A stretch of DNA of 64,000 bases from assembly GCA_963576475.1 (NCBI GenBank), contig OY754981.1:27442132-27506131 (forward strand). Direction: 5' to 3'. Under the pieces are notes generated by a model that made no database searches, was not told the origin of the DNA, and saw only the letters and a list, made by a program, of their open reading frames with translations. The DNA comes from Molanna angustata. Its lineage: Eukaryota > Arthropoda > Insecta > Trichoptera > Molannidae. Positions 34,320-56,390 of this stretch are shown here, piece by piece. Position 1 is the stretch's first letter, and each line of letters opens with the position of its first letter. The translations under genes were made by a program, and so were the position numbers.

Positions 34320-34860
34320 CAACCATGTTGTATAAAACTATCGCCCGGGCTGTGTTCAGATACAACTCTCGACGTCGGGCGTCGGATGTAGGTACTTGAT
34401 GTTGCAGATTATGGCGTTTTTCACACCAATTTCGCGTTTCGGCGTTTCGATCTGAACGCAGCATCGAGCGTTTTAAATGTCAAATGTCATTTATCATTAA
34501 GGTGTCTTTTTAGTTTATATTTTCATCGAAAGACAATTGGGCAGTGGAGTAAATAATACTCTCTGACCTTTTACTGGAAATTTTTGAATGATATTTTTAT
34601 ACATTAACCTCTTTGTGAATGCATATTGTCATCACAAATAATATCAACTGACATAATATATTCCACAGAAACAAATTAATGTCAGAGCGTTTTTCACCCG
34701 ACAATTTTACCGAGCGTTTGGTGCGTACACTCGACGTGTAATCTGAACGCCATAGTGTCTTTCGAGCGTCTGTTTCCGGTTATTATGAACGGCTTAGAGC
34801 GTCACTATGTGCACTCGGCGTTCATTGTGAACGAATCCCCGCACTCTCTACTTATTGAAC
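34320..34860. repeat. dispersed repeat with CG-rich motifs
   Basis: Motifs of the form GAGCGT(T)T, TCTGAACGC and CGTTCATTGTGAACG recur within this stretch (for example 34444-34470 and 34700-34835). This looks like a degraded inverted-repeat DNA element, but I could not define its ends. Confidence 0.35.
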
Positions 34861-35640
34861 TCTTAACAATTTATCTTTAACTCTGGTCGGAGTGCATTTT
34901 ATTTTTGAATCGCTCCCCTTTTGGGACTTGATCCCCACGTTGGGAAACACTGTCTTCGATTGTGTTTATTCGAGCAAATCAACATGAGTTTTTTACGCTT
35001 CATATTCTCTTACTTGAATGTTTATATCAGATGAAGAAGTGCATTATGTATGTTATTATGTATTTAATGTAAATGCATGTTATGTTTAATAAATTATTCT
35101 ATTAGTTATCGGTCCATTTATTGTGAAACGCATCTAAAAACAGTCGATGTGTGTTTTTATCATACAACAAGCGGTCATACGGGAAGGAATAGGATAATAT
35201 TATGTACATAGAATTATAAGGTACAGAAGCTGCGTGTTGTACAAATTTCGAATTCAAATGTATGACAAGTTTTTTCATATGTGTGTGTGAGGCGGTAGAT
35301 CGGTAGGTAGACGTATTATGTAGGTGTGCGTATCGGTAGGTGTACGTATACGGCCGGGCGAGTGAAACTCAGAACATTGTTCTTAGTTTTTATTGTCATA
35401 CTTTCATTGCGCTGACTAGGTATCTGTATCATATATAATCTAAGATTATGTATTTATAGATACTTATTTATTGTTGTTTCCACGCTCATCAGAACCATGA
35501 CATAAAAATATACAAAGAAAAAACAAAATAATATGTGTGATACAGAATAAAAAAAAATATTTCAGTTACATATTAAAAAAACAAAGTAGTTTTTTAACGG
35601 TAAAATAAACAGCGTATTTAATGTACAAATTTTTCATAAT
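34861..35640. other. intergenic DNA
   Basis: No gene. 35290-35360 has short imperfect GTAGGT/CGGTAGGT repeats. Confidence 0.4.
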
Positions 35641-35679
35641 TAATAAAAATTTAATAATAATAATAATAATGAACATTTC

Positions 35680-35850
35680 CTTTCACCCTGCGCAAGTGGC
35701 GATCTTATTGCCGTATGGCAATTTCTTTCAACTAACCAGTGTTTCTAGCTCAGCGAAGCAATATTTACGTGTGAAATGAATTGAAATAAATTTCTCTGCT
35801 GCGAATCGAACTCAGGACGCCCGCATAGAAAAGTTATTACATAACTGGGT
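35680..35850 (-). repeat. tRNA-derived SINE, family B, copy 4
   Basis: Inverse of the family body and head (CACCCTGCGCAAGTGGCGAT, AACCAGTGTTTCTAGCTCAG, then box B region CGAATCGAACTCAGG). It is preceded by a short (AAT)n run at 35648-35672. Confidence 0.65.
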
Positions 35851-37086
<1,236 letters not shown>

Positions 37087-37329
37087 CAATTATATGAATT
37101 TGTACACTGTTTTTTTTCCTCTTTCTCAAAAAAACATAAAATGCTTGTGCTGAGAAAGTGAGTACATATAGAACGATTCAATTCCATAGAAACATAAAGA
37201 TATATAAAATCAACAATATTATAACTATAGGTACACAAAAATAAGACATCAATACAAAAAGCATAAAAAAAAAACATACACACACCCAATTCATTTAACA
37301 CACACCCAATAACAAGTTGCCACTTTCTG

Positions 37330-37446
37330 GTGACTTTTAATATTTATCGTTTCACAGATCCAGTTAAAAATGTGTCTCCACTGGGAATCGAACCAGGGCC
37401 TTTCGTTCAGAAAGCAGATATCTAATCAACTGAGCTACGAAGGCCG
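37330..37446 (-). repeat. tRNA-derived SINE, family C, copy 2
   Basis: On the minus strand: GGCCTTCGTAGCTCAGTTGA, a box B CCTGGTTCGATTCCCAG, then TGGAGACACATTTTTAACTG. The cloverleaf is imperfect and the 3' body matches the family, so it is not called as a tRNA gene. Confidence 0.55.
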
Positions 37447-37514
37447 ACGATTTTAACAGATATATTAAAAAAAGCGTGTTTTTATATTTACTACATAATA
37501 ATATTAAGGGTAGA

Positions 37515-37660
37515 GACGTTAGAAATAAGAATTATAGAATAGCGTGTATGAGACGATGCATGGACGCGAATGAAGTTAGAAATGTATGTCAAGAGGGGTT
37601 GTCTGGCGTTCGGCTCTCTCTGCCTACCACAGATAGGGAAATGGCGTGATTGTATGGAAA
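37515..37660 (+). mobile_element. RTE LINE relic
   Basis: The plus reading includes RRCMDANEVRNVCQEG followed by a garbled end with TCTGCCTACC, corresponding to the RTE stretch RRCMNVDEAMNVCQDR seen at 24.3 kb, in opposite orientation. It is degraded. Confidence 0.5.
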
Positions 37661-38598
37661 GACTAATGGAAATCGCGCCTTCCATTGACACACACTTCAG
37701 TTGGTGAAAACCCCCGATTGACAGCTTTTAAGTTTGTCCTAACCAGGCACCGCCAACATCATTTGTAAAATTGGCGGAGTCAATACAACACAGCGACGTA
37801 CGTTATTAGAGAGCAAACTAGTTGACTAACTACTATTTACATACATAATATGTTATAAACATTCGTAACTCAATTTTCCAGAACGTCGGACTGAATATTG
37901 ACAAAGTAAAGAGAATTTACTGACCGTTGTTTGTGGAAAACTAAAACTACATGATCATTCTTCTTTCTCCTTGGTCTCGTGATTGAGAATGGCGGCTACA
38001 TTCAAAGCACTCGATGAAAGGTCTGCCTCTATGTAAGACTTTCTTGAGCAGATCGAAGGGCTTTGGTGAGCCTGTAGTGAATTTAATAACAGGGTCACTC
38101 TATTGGGTCTGTGAGTGTCTCTGGATCTTCAACCCTTTAAGTTTTATGAAGGTTATCAAAGTCATAGCATGCTTTAAAATGTGAACACTTTTTTTAAACA
38201 GTAGTTTAATAGCTTAAGGCCGCACAGGCACTGCATTTTTTTAACGAGTTGTACCTCACTTCTCGTACTGAAGTAAAAGCTGTGGGGTCCGTCCGGCCCT
38301 ATATTTTGTACGACTTGACTAGCGCGAAACAGGAACAACGCAAGCGACAATATGAATTATACCTTTTTAAATTAATACAAATTTAAAAATCTAAAACAGT
38401 CATCTAAAAAGTAAAGTGTTTACATCATATTTAACAATATTTTTGGTAAATTATAGTTTTTAAACGAATAACGAGAGAATCCCGCAAATTTCAGGCGTAT
38501 TTTCGAAATTATTTTTTATCTTGATTTGAAATATTATGATTCCCTGTCTTTAATTTCAAGACGATAATGCCAGTATTTGATGAGTAAATGAGAAAACG
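37661..38598. other. intergenic DNA
   Basis: No gene or clear repeat recognised. Confidence 0.4.
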
Positions 38599-38601
38599 TT
38601 A

Positions 38602-38788
38602 CTGCCCGTGCCCACTTGTCGTATGTTGGGCACGATAAAAAGTCGTGTCACCTAGTGGCAATACATTTTAAATGGAACTGTTCACACTTAAACATGTGTT
38701 ACAAGTATGAACAGCTCCATTTAATGTATTACCACTAGATCACACGACATTTTATCGTGCCCGACACACGACAGGTGAGAACAGGCAG
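38602..38788. mobile_element. foldback MITE with TTA target duplication
   Basis: CTGCCCGTGCCCACTTGTCG on the left is inverted on the right with few differences, and the arms extend nearly to the centre. The 3-base TTA occurs on both sides (38599-38601, 38789-38791). A 3-base T-A-rich duplication fits PIF/Harbinger-type elements. Confidence 0.65.
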
Positions 38789-38791
38789 TTA

Positions 38792-39418
38792 CAGATATTC
38801 ATAAAGCTAGCCGTTTCCGGAATTCATGGTCCTTGATGTTAGACAACTCAATATTAGAACAATAATCATACAACTACATAAAAACCAAGTAAAATATATA
38901 CCCTGACTATACATACATGAAATAGACATTTGCTATATCTATAAGAACCTTAAAATAGTATTTTTTTTACAATAATAAAAAATATTTTACACACAGAATT
39001 AAGAATAAACATCACAGAAAAAAAAGAATATTAATATACCTATATACCCCAGAAGTTTAAATTAAAATGTGAGTGACTATTCTCTCTGAGAGTGAGTGCC
39101 TGTTTGGCCTAAAGAAATTACCTACCTATTATTAACTATTCTAGATTTTTTATATACTCTTGGTTTAATTTTTTTTTCTCTTAAGGCTTTTCACCCATAA
39201 AAGGATGTTACCTCTTGGTTTAATCACGTAGTTAAATTACCATGACTGAATATCAGCAAAGTAGTTTTGAAATAATTATAAATAGGCAGCTATCATAATC
39301 GGTGTGTATAGTACCAGAGTATTGCGGTGTAAAATTGTAGCAGATCAAGCAATTAAATTTTTCCGCGCCGTCTGATGCGCAAGTTGTGCGATGATTGACC
39401 GATTAAAAAAACAAATCG
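38792..39418. other. AT-rich intergenic DNA
   Basis: Nothing recognised. Confidence 0.4.
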
Positions 39419-40894
39419 GTTGTGGCCAACGCTAATCTCCTCACTACCAAGCACCACCACAAATAATTCAAATTTTGTATAGAATATTTTCAACATTTTC
39501 ATGGAATGGGTTTATTTAATTATTTTTGATTTAAATATTTTATTATGAAAACTTGATATTTCTTCAATGCCATTTTATGAAAGTGATGTGCCTTTTAAGC
39601 AATTTGACGATAAAACTATCAAATTTTGAGTTTTCTGAGCTTGGGGTCGCTTTGAAATATTTGACAGTTAAATAAGATGAAAAGCACTGATCAGAATAAT
39701 TATCCTTCAAAATCAAATGGGGTCTATGTGAGTATTAGTTGTACAAATATTTTCAAAATTTGAAAAGAATCGAATGAGTACTTTAGTCTATAATCGATTA
39801 AGTAGAACAAACACACCGTACATTGCACATAGTACACATTACACACACATATATTGTGATGAAACTTTCAGATGATACTGGTTGATAATCTGCAATAAAA
39901 AAAACATAAAAAATGCGAATTCATAACTCCCCGTTATATCCCTTAGGGGTAGGGAGGAGTAAAAATATTGTCTGGTGGCTTATTAGATGCGCTCGTGCGT
40001 TGGTCTTTCGTGCTCCAGGTCACTGCTTCGTATCTTGACTCCTGTATTATGAGTGTTTATTACATCCATTATAGTCAGCAAAGTGGTAAAACTGATTATA
40101 ACTAAAGTTTTTTTACATGGCTATGTAAGGGACAACAGCCTTTAGGATTTGGGTCCATTATACTCTTTCGAATTAGTGCACTACGTAGCGTTGGGGAGGT
40201 TTACAATCTGCTCAAAAAAATTCATTTGGAATTTAATAATACCCGGTTTGTAAGACGGTGAAACATAGAATTCGGAAGATTGTTCCACAGTCGTACCTTC
40301 TAATTTGCATAAATTGATTTGTATGTTGATTTTTTCCTCCGCACTAACCCAAGGGGATATAGTTGGGAGTTATGATTTCGAAATTTTCAAGGCTATTTTT
40401 TTATTGCAGATTATATACGAGTATCTTGCTGACATTGTATTCTGAAAGTTTCATCACAATGTATCTTTGTGTGTACTGTGTATCATGTCCTATGTGCTAT
40501 TTACGGCGTGTTTATTCTACTTTATCGATTATAGACTAAAGTACTCATTCGATTCTTTGAAACTTTGCAAATTTGTATATTTGATACTAGCTTAGACCCC
40601 GTTAGATTTTGATGGATATCTGAATAGTGCTTCTCATATTTTTTAACTGTCCAATATTTCAAAGCGACCCCAAGCTCAGGAAACTCAAAATTTGATATTT
40701 TAACTGTCAAATCGCTAAAAAGGCACATCACTTTCATAAAATGGCATTGAATAATTATATTTTTTTATAATAGAATATTTAAATAAAAAATAATTTAACA
40801 AACTCACTTCATGAAAATGCTGAAAATTTTCCATATAAAATTTGAATACTCTGTGGAGTGACTTGGTAGTGAGGAGTATAACGTTGGCCACAAC
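39419..40894. mobile_element. 1.5-kb foldback element with ~0.5-kb arms
   Basis: The left arm (about 39419-39955) and right arm (about 40345-40894) are inverted copies: GTTGTGGCCAACGCTA at the left end, its inverse at the right end, and matching internal blocks such as GGCATTTTATGAAAGTGATG and CTTGGGGTCGCTTTGAAATA. The ~390-base spacer is not inverted and not coding. No target duplication was resolved. Confidence 0.75.
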
Positions 40895-42295
<1,401 letters not shown>

Positions 42296-42358
42296 TTGAA
42301 TTTTTGGAAGACCATATAATTTTGGAAAGCGTGACGACTTCTCTCGTGGAATAAGTGA

Positions 42359-42913
42359 CTTCTAAAGAAAGATATTCCTCTCAGACCAATTGTTAGTTCC
42401 ATTGGTTCGCCGTTACAAATGCTTTCTAAATTCCTCGCGAATATGTTGCAGCCCTATGTAGAATCCGCAGACTCTTATGTCAAAAACTCAGAACATTTCA
42501 TATCACTCATCACTGACTTAGAACTGGAAAGTACAGATATTCTTGTGAGTTTTGACGTTGTTTCTTTATTTACAAATATTCCAATTAACGAGACACTAGA
42601 CATAATCAAAGAAACACTCAATACCACAGACGATATTTTAAATTTATTTTATCACTGTTTAAATAACACATTTTTTTATTACAATAATAAGACATACAAA
42701 CAAATAAAAGGAGCACCTATGGGTTTGTCATTGTCACCAGCAGTCGCCAACTTATTTATGACGAGGTTTGAAGAAGAAGTCTTAAAGAAAGTAATACTCA
42801 AACCAAAGAAATGGCTAAGATATGTGGATGACACATTCGTAGTATGGTCTCACGGAGAAGAAGAATTAAATAATTTTTTGAACACTCTATTAACAGCATT
42901 CATAAAGATATAA
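42359..42913 (+). pseudogene. Penelope reverse transcriptase fragment
   Basis: The open frame runs from a stop at 42356 to 42913. Motifs: [30 protein letters not shown], a GAPMGLSLSPAVANLFM palm motif, and the catalytic YVDDTF (42821-42838). These are diagnostic of Penelope-like reverse transcriptases. The start of the domain is missing. Downstream homology (NRQIPFLDVLVLKK at about 42940) is in another frame, so the protein is broken by a frameshift near 42905. Confidence 0.8.
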
Positions 42914-43218
42914 AGTTTACAATGGAGAAGGAAAATAACAGACAAATACCTTTCTTAGACGTTTTAGTGTTAAAAAAGCAAACGGTAAACTGGGGCACAC
43001 AGTATATAGAAAGCCCACACACACCGATAGATACTACACGCAACGTCCAATCATCACCCCGCACAAATATGCTCAGTCGCAAAAACACTAATAACAAGAT
43101 CAAAAAGAATTGCAGACCACGAGCATAAAAAACAAGAATTAGAATACACGAAAATGCTCTACGTTGTAATGGTTTCTCAGACTATATAATAAACAAAGCA
43201 TTAAAGAGTCCAAAAACA

Positions 43219-43865
43219 GTGAAAGAAAAATCCAATGAAACACCATTATCAACAGCCCGACTACCATATATCAAAGGCGTCACCGATAAAATCAGCCGTC
43301 TATTAAACAAAAATAACATACGTACCGTTTTCAGCACAACAAATAAAATATCAACCTTTCTAAGAAACCCGAAAGACATCATTCCACTTGAAGCTCATGG
43401 AGTATATGAAATACCGTGCGGATCGTGCAATAAGACTTATGTAGGAAGAACAATCGAAAAGTTGAAGCACGAATAGCGGAGCACAGAGTCGACATGAGAA
43501 ACAAAAAACTTACATCCTCACTTGTACAACACTCGCTCACAGAAGGACATACAATAGATTTTGACCATTCAAAAATAATAGCAAGTTTAAAACAGTGAAC
43601 CTCTCAGAATTTACAGGGAAGCTATAGAAATATATGTTTGCCTAGTACCTGGAAGAACATTTTATATGACAAACAATACAATAATAATATTAATAATACC
43701 ATAGCGAAAATAACCCCAAAACACAACAATAATAATATTAATGTCACAACTAAAATTAACAATAAATCACAACACAAAAATAATGATAAAATATTATTAC
43801 CAACGAACACGACAGCAGGTGGGCGTGTCACAAGGAGCCAATCACGTCGCGCTAACAATATTTGA
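43219..43865 (+). pseudogene. Penelope GIY-YIG endonuclease remnant
   Basis: Contains LPYIKGVTDKISRLLNKNNI, then GVYEIPCGSCNKTYVG, the GIY-YIG core with its Cys pair. A frameshift at about 43472 interrupts it before ARIAEHRVDMRNKK, and further stops follow. The Lys/Asn-rich end resembles the C terminus of copy 2. Confidence 0.75.
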
Positions 43866-44100
43866 CATAAGCGGCCATCTTGTACGCTACGAGTCACTTG
43901 ACGGTGAGCTTTCAGTGTGAGTAGACATGTGTCGCGCGCGTGCTTTTCGTTAAGTCCTTGAAAATGCCTGGTGATATTCAGGCGAAACGTCGGAAGACAA
44001 ATGGTCTTAGTCAAGACCTACTGACACGGGAAAACCGAGATAAAAATATTATAACATATTTCACCCGTGAAAACATCAAATATAACATATATATATTTTT

Positions 44101-44793
<693 letters not shown>

Positions 44794-45044
44794 CTGCATG
44801 AATACAAAATAATGAAAATATAGCCACATCGTCACTGAAGGGGTCACATAAAAATCAATGTATTGTAAGTGGGTACCTACAACGGCACTGCATTTACGAC
44901 CGTGCGATGATTCATTAAATTTCAACATTAATGTGCGGTGCAGCAATGGGTAGTTTACAAAATAAAAAATAAAATCCAATATAAATTTAGTAGTATAAAG
45001 ATATTTATCCAGTATAAAAGATATTTTGAAAATTAGTATAATAT

Positions 45045-45918
45045 GGCGTGTGATTGTGTGTTTGTGTGAGTGAGTGTGTGTGTATGTGAGTGTGAGAGGA
45101 TTTATGTGTTATAGTAAGTTAGGGAGCCGTTAAGGGGTAATATAATACGGAAAGGATTTGTTTTTTAAAAGTATCAATATTTAAATGAAAAGGTCAATTG
45201 AGTTAAAAAGTTGATTATAAGAATAGCAACTTCGGTTGATAAATGAATTTTTGTAAGAGTTGGTTTTACACGTGGTGATTTTGAAAAGTTCGTTCTGTCT
45301 GGTGGGTCTAGTAGGGACTCTATAATTTATTAGGCTTGTAAGTTCGGGGCAATCAATCAAGTTATTAATGATTTTATAAAGGAACAGAGCATCGGTTAGA
45401 GTTCTTCTGTTTTCGAGACTCATTAAATTATAGGTTTGAAGAAGAGTGAGATAATCGTCAACATTTGAGAAACTGAATCTATAGTTTAATTGTCTGATGA
45501 ATAATTTTTGAATTCTTTCAATTTGGTTTTTATATGTTTGGTAAGAAGGGTTCCAGATAATTGACGAGGATTCGAGATGACTCCGAACAAGAGCATAGTA
45601 TAATATAATGTACGTTTTATAATCTCGGAATTGTTTGGTATTTCTGAATAGAAAGCCTAGCATACGGTAAGCTTTACCGGTTATATGGTCAAAATGTCTC
45701 TCGAAGGAAAGTTTACTGTCAACATAGACCCCCAAGTCTTTTATAACCGTTTTTTTTTTCAACGGCTATACTATCTATTGAATATTCGTAATTTAGTTGG
45801 GTTTTATTTCTTGAGAAAGTAATGGAGTAACATTTGGAAGCATTAAGGGATAATTTATTGTGTTTGCAATACTCGAATATTGATAAGAGGTCTTTTTGAA
45901 GATTATTACAGTCTACAG
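45045..45918 (-). mobile_element. LINE reverse transcriptase fragment truncated at a TA array
   Basis: The minus reading from 45918 gives [20 protein letters not shown] and LNASKCYSITFSRN, then after a one-base slip in an A-run (about 45755) IKDLGVYVDSKLSFERHFDH, YYALVRSHLESSSIIWNP and QLNYRFSFSNVDDYLTLL. This is the thumb and C-terminal part of a CR1/jockey-like reverse transcriptase. A GT/CA-rich 3' UTR lies at 45045-45090. The upstream edge stops exactly at TA array 4. Confidence 0.75.
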
Positions 45919-46581
<663 letters not shown>

Positions 46582-46686
46582 AATTTCGTTAAGTCCTTGA
46601 AAATGCCTGGTGATATTCAGGCGAAACGTCGGAAGACAAATGGTCTTAGTCAAGACCTACTGACACGGGAAAACCGAGATAAAAAT

Positions 46687-46692
<6 letters not shown>
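46582..46692 (+). mobile_element. Penelope 3'-UTR relic between two TA arrays
   Basis: Nearly identical to about 43948-44062 of copy 1 (TTTCGTTAAGTCCTTGAAAA, GCCTGGTGATATTCAGGC, GAAACGTCGG), ending at GATAAAAATATTATAA where TA repeats begin. It is a short truncated copy or a duplication. Confidence 0.8.

Positions 46693-46741
<49 letters not shown>
46693..46741. repeat. (TA)n array 5, left part
   Basis: TA repeats directly adjoining the left end of the Tc1 element. The array continues at 48493 on its other side. Confidence 0.95.
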
Positions 46742-51573
<4,832 letters not shown>

Positions 51574-52977
51574 CACATCCATACTTATATAAAAAAATTA
51601 ATTAATTAATTAATTAATTAATTAATTTTTTTCCATTGCGGAAACTAAATGTAAATTTCATATTAAAATTAATTAAAAGTTGATGTTTTGTTTACTTTGT
51701 GGAGATCATGAACTGACACAATATTCCAAACGAAAATAAGATATTTTGGAAAATGACAATGTATGAAATTTCAATCTGAAACAGTTACATAAAAAAATAT
51801 TAAACACTTTAAAAATTCTAACTACTATCCTGAAACAGAAAACTTTCATATTAAATAAAATAAAATTTTGACATTTTTGCTGTCAAGATTCATCATACAT
51901 TTAAATAACCCATTCGTTTATAAACCGATGTAACCAACAAATATAATACAATATTTACAAAGCTAGTGTTGAACATATTTCAGTCCATCACGATTGATTT
52001 TTTTTTTTATCCCATCAATGATACTCCCGTGAAGTATTCATTATTTTTTTTTAATCGATGGAAAACTAAGGAAACCCCCTCTTAGATTTTCATCGTGTCT
52101 CCATATTGTGAGCTTGGATTAGCTATCATGTTGTGCTAATTCTCATTGTAAGCTAGAATCTGCGGAAGAGGCTATAATGTTGAAAAATTTATCTGTGTGC
52201 AAGCACAACAAAATAAAGAAAATATTAAAAAAATTTAGAATGACACTATCATCATCCCACAAAAAAAATTTAAATTTATTTACCCAATTCGCACAACACA
52301 AGAAAAATGTTCTATACCTCAATCCAAAAATATGTAAAAAAAAACAATGAAACGATAAACATTAAATATTAAATATTTTAAACTCTTTTAATAACACATT
52401 GTGTTGAGCTTAATTAATAATATCTAACACCAACATAAAAATATAAAAAAAAAGTTATTATTATACATAAAAAATATACAACGACTCAAATTAATTTTGA
52501 AATATCTTCCTGACCCACAATATACACCCCAATATGAAATTAAAAAGATTTTCTTTGTTTTGACATGTTGAATGAAATATGATTTTACATAAGAAACTTC
52601 AGTCAACATCAATAACCATACAATTAACTAATGTTGATATGTTAAGACATAATATTCAAGGCTATACATTAAGATACTACAATTTTCATTAATATGATCA
52701 TCTTTACAACAAGTTCTAAAGTGAAACTCTCATTTATATTTTGTTTGAATTTAATATTCTAATATCTGCATAATAAATAATAAAATATTTCATCGAACGA
52801 CAATTATTTTTTTATTTACTCAATATTAACCAACCTTTCGCACTGCTGATAGACTGTGAACAAAAAAAATAATTGTCCAAAGATTTTACATTATGCAAAA
52901 ATTGAAAATTGATTTTTTTTATATCGTTGCCAGCCCTCGAATTGATTCAATCATGTATTCCTCCCAACTATAATCAA

Positions 52978-53225
52978 GTGTGTAATTAATTTTGTTTTTT
53001 TTTTATATATTGTGATTATAATAATTGATCTTTTCGTTGTGGACAGATATTGAACTGACTAATTAAATGTATAATTAATTTTGTTTTTTTTTATTATGAT
53101 TATAATAATTGATCTTTTCGTTGTGGACAGATATTGAACTGACTAATTAAATGTATAATTAATTTTTTTTTACATTATGATTATAATAATTGATCTTTTC
53201 GTTGTGGACAGATATCGAAGTGAAC
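52978..53225. repeat. ~82-bp tandem repeat, three copies
   Basis: GATCTTTTCGTTGTGGACAG recurs with spacings of 84 and 81 bases, each followed by ATATTGAACTGACTAATTAA or a variant. Confidence 0.8.
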
Positions 53226-56200
53226 TAATCGAAGTGCTCTTTCCAATCACAACCACTCAAATTATGACCAGAATTTACAACAACAGGAAGATATGGAGTG
53301 AGAATATCTCCCCATCTAAGCTCTAATTCAACTCTGACAACAAACAATCAATCATCTTAAAACAAAATCAATCAAATATTAAAATTTTCTGACTCTATAT
53401 TAGATGATCTTATATGATTTATACAAAAAAAACTACGCTGACAACTATCAACCTTGAATAAAATGACTGGTATATCAAATTCTATACCCCAAAAATTAAT
53501 AATAAAAAAACTATGTAAAATTTTTAAAATTATATGACATGGAATAATCCATTTAATCATATAAATGAATTTTACAAACGATAAATAAATTATATACAAA
53601 AGAAATTCATTGATTATATTCTTTCACTAATCAAGATTTCAATAATTGACTTCTCCTAAAAATGTTTATAAAGAAGTTCAAAATATCTCCCACTAACATA
53701 AAATAGTGAAACATAATGTTTCTAACTCCTTCATATAATTTACCTAACAAAAATATATACAAACAAATAACAAAAAAAATTTTTTTTCTGAACCATCCTC
53801 GCCGTCTCATATCATATCTCATTCAAATAGAACTTACATCATTGTACCATCATGACGACTGATTCTGAAACATAATTATAATATTAAAAACATGAAAATT
53901 AAAACATGAATCAATTTTTATTAACTTGACCAAATTTATTGTTTCAAAAAAAATATTAATATTAAAATTTCTAATCCCCTTCAAATCTAGTTAAATCAAA
54001 GAATAAAGCAATGGTGAAATGTTATTATTGATTTTATTTCCATACATCAAGTTATTAATTTAATTGAAAATAAAACTAAAAATTTTGATTATGATAATTC
54101 TTTTCAAATACAAAATCAAAAATTTTAAACTTGTGATGAATTCTTCTCCTATCAAATATCTTTGCAACTCCGTTGTAATTCTGTTGAATTAAGATAATTA
54201 TTTTTTGACGATTTATAATTGTGTATAAACAATATTTGAATTTGTAAAATATAAAGTTTGACATTAAGCAATTTCAAATGATTCTTCAAAACACCAACCG
54301 ATTTCAAAACTGAATTTAGAATATTTTCCATATTGAATAATATTAATTGAATCGTAAAATTCTATATGTTAATCCTCTAATATTATGATCACTCGGAAAC
54401 ACAAAAATTTAATATATGAAAACTGATATAAAATGAAGTTTTTATTCACTATCTTCTTCATCGATGAAAACAAAACTCAAATAATCTCAATATTCTAACA
54501 AGAACTGCACAATATCAATCAATTTTTTAAACTTCTCAAATATATGAAATCGTAAAACATAACCTTTAAACGTCAAACTATATGTTGTATTTAAGACGAT
54601 ATTTGGTAATAAATAATACCAAATATAAATCAAATCGATGCAAAACACAATTTCACAACAGTATGAATAAATATTCACTTGGAATTAAACCTTTAAAAGT
54701 CATAAAATCACTCGTGATTACGATGTTTCAACTTGAAAATGAATCTGACATATCACGACAGTTGATGAATTTTAACACGAAAATATATATAAAAAAAAAT
54801 GGTTTACTATAGCCACTGACTTTAAAATCACAACAAAGTTGTATTTCAATTTGAATCAAAACGTATTTACTACTCCAAATCATAAAAATTCAATATTTCC
54901 GAAGTTATGAAAGTTGAAATCCCTGACATTTGGAAATGTCAAAACAGTTTAATCACTCCTCACGGTATCTTGCGGTGAAAACAGGAATTATTTGTAAAAT
55001 AGGTCAATAGAAAAATCAATGCGAAATGGTTTGAGTCTCGACTAAAAAAATTTGTTATAAAGTTCAATAATAGATGTCCACCAAATGAAATTTTCTTATC
55101 AAACCAAGAAACTACTTTTATTTAATAACTTAATAAATCATTCTACATCAACACTAACAGCAAACTTCAATGTTCAATAGTAATACTATTTAATTTTTAA
55201 TAAATTATCTTTACGATTCAAATTTAAAACTGAAAAATGTTTATGTTTGAAAAATACAAAGCGATAATTTTCTCCAAATGTAATGAAACGACAATTTTTA
55301 AATATTGTACTCACCAATAGAATATATTTATTCGTTTTATAATAAAATGGTTCAATTTGTTTCCGAAACGGCAATCACTATTCATCCCAAATAAAAATAT
55401 CAATAAACTTCGTCGTCGAGCTTCAAGATGACATTCTGAAAAATTATTAAGTTTCTTTTAAAATAAATGTAAAACATTTAATAACAACTATCTTCTCCCA
55501 GTATCACACACACTCAAAATACTTCAAATAACTAAAACTGAATTTACAATTTTAAATTAAATAAAACAGCTAAGAAAACTGTAAAGACTTTTATCAATAT
55601 TTATTTAATAATGCTTTCTATATGAAAAACAACAAAGCAATATAAAATTTAAAATTAAAATCACTTCAAAGTTAACTTTCAAAATTTTAAACAGGAAAAA
55701 TATAAATTAGTGAACTATTCAACGCGAAGATCAAACTATATCTTCCTCAAGAAAAAAATTATTCACCCTCACAGTAATAAAATATTTTTCTATAACAATA
55801 CTTTTTTCACACAGTAACTAAAAATTAATTATTTTTGTTGCTAAGCAAATTAATTTTGCAAATAAAAATATGTACTTTAGGTATCAAATTGTAACATTTT
55901 TTATATTGATTATAAATTTATCAATAAAATATTTTTTTTTTGCACTTTTTGAGAACAATAAAATTCAATGCTGAAAGAAAACAATTTAAATTATGAATTT
56001 TGATTATTCAGGAATCACAATGAAAAAATTAATATGAATACTTAGCTCATATGTAGAATCGATGAGATGAATAAATTTCACTATACTTTCGTCGTCCTTT
56101 CAATTGAAGATTTCCTCGTAAGCCAATTCATGGTAGTCTTCAATGTATGACATCTCTCGTTAGCTTCTCTGTCAGATTTTAAGGTTTAGGAATGGACAAG

Positions 56201-56390
56201 GACTGGGAATCTTCCTATCGTACCAATTTATATCTTCCTAATCTAATCTAATTAACACGTCTTTCCTCAAGAACCAAGCAACAAGATTTTAATATGGGCG
56301 CCAGGTCACATTTCAAATTTATGACTCGACATGATTATTGAATCTCCTCGTATACGCGATATGCACACCACTGAGAGAGGGTTTGCTATT

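Noticed and set aside
37370..37442. tRNA gene on the minus strand
   Set aside because: Boxes A and B are tRNA-like, but the stems are imperfect and the flanking body matches the SINE at 7017. It is treated as a SINE head.
52424..55374. Cluster of 60-76-codon minus-strand frames in the 8.3-kb LTR element
   Set aside because: They are AT-rich, Ile/Asn/Lys/Phe-dominated, and have no gag or pol motif even when adjacent frames are read together. Insufficient for a coding call.
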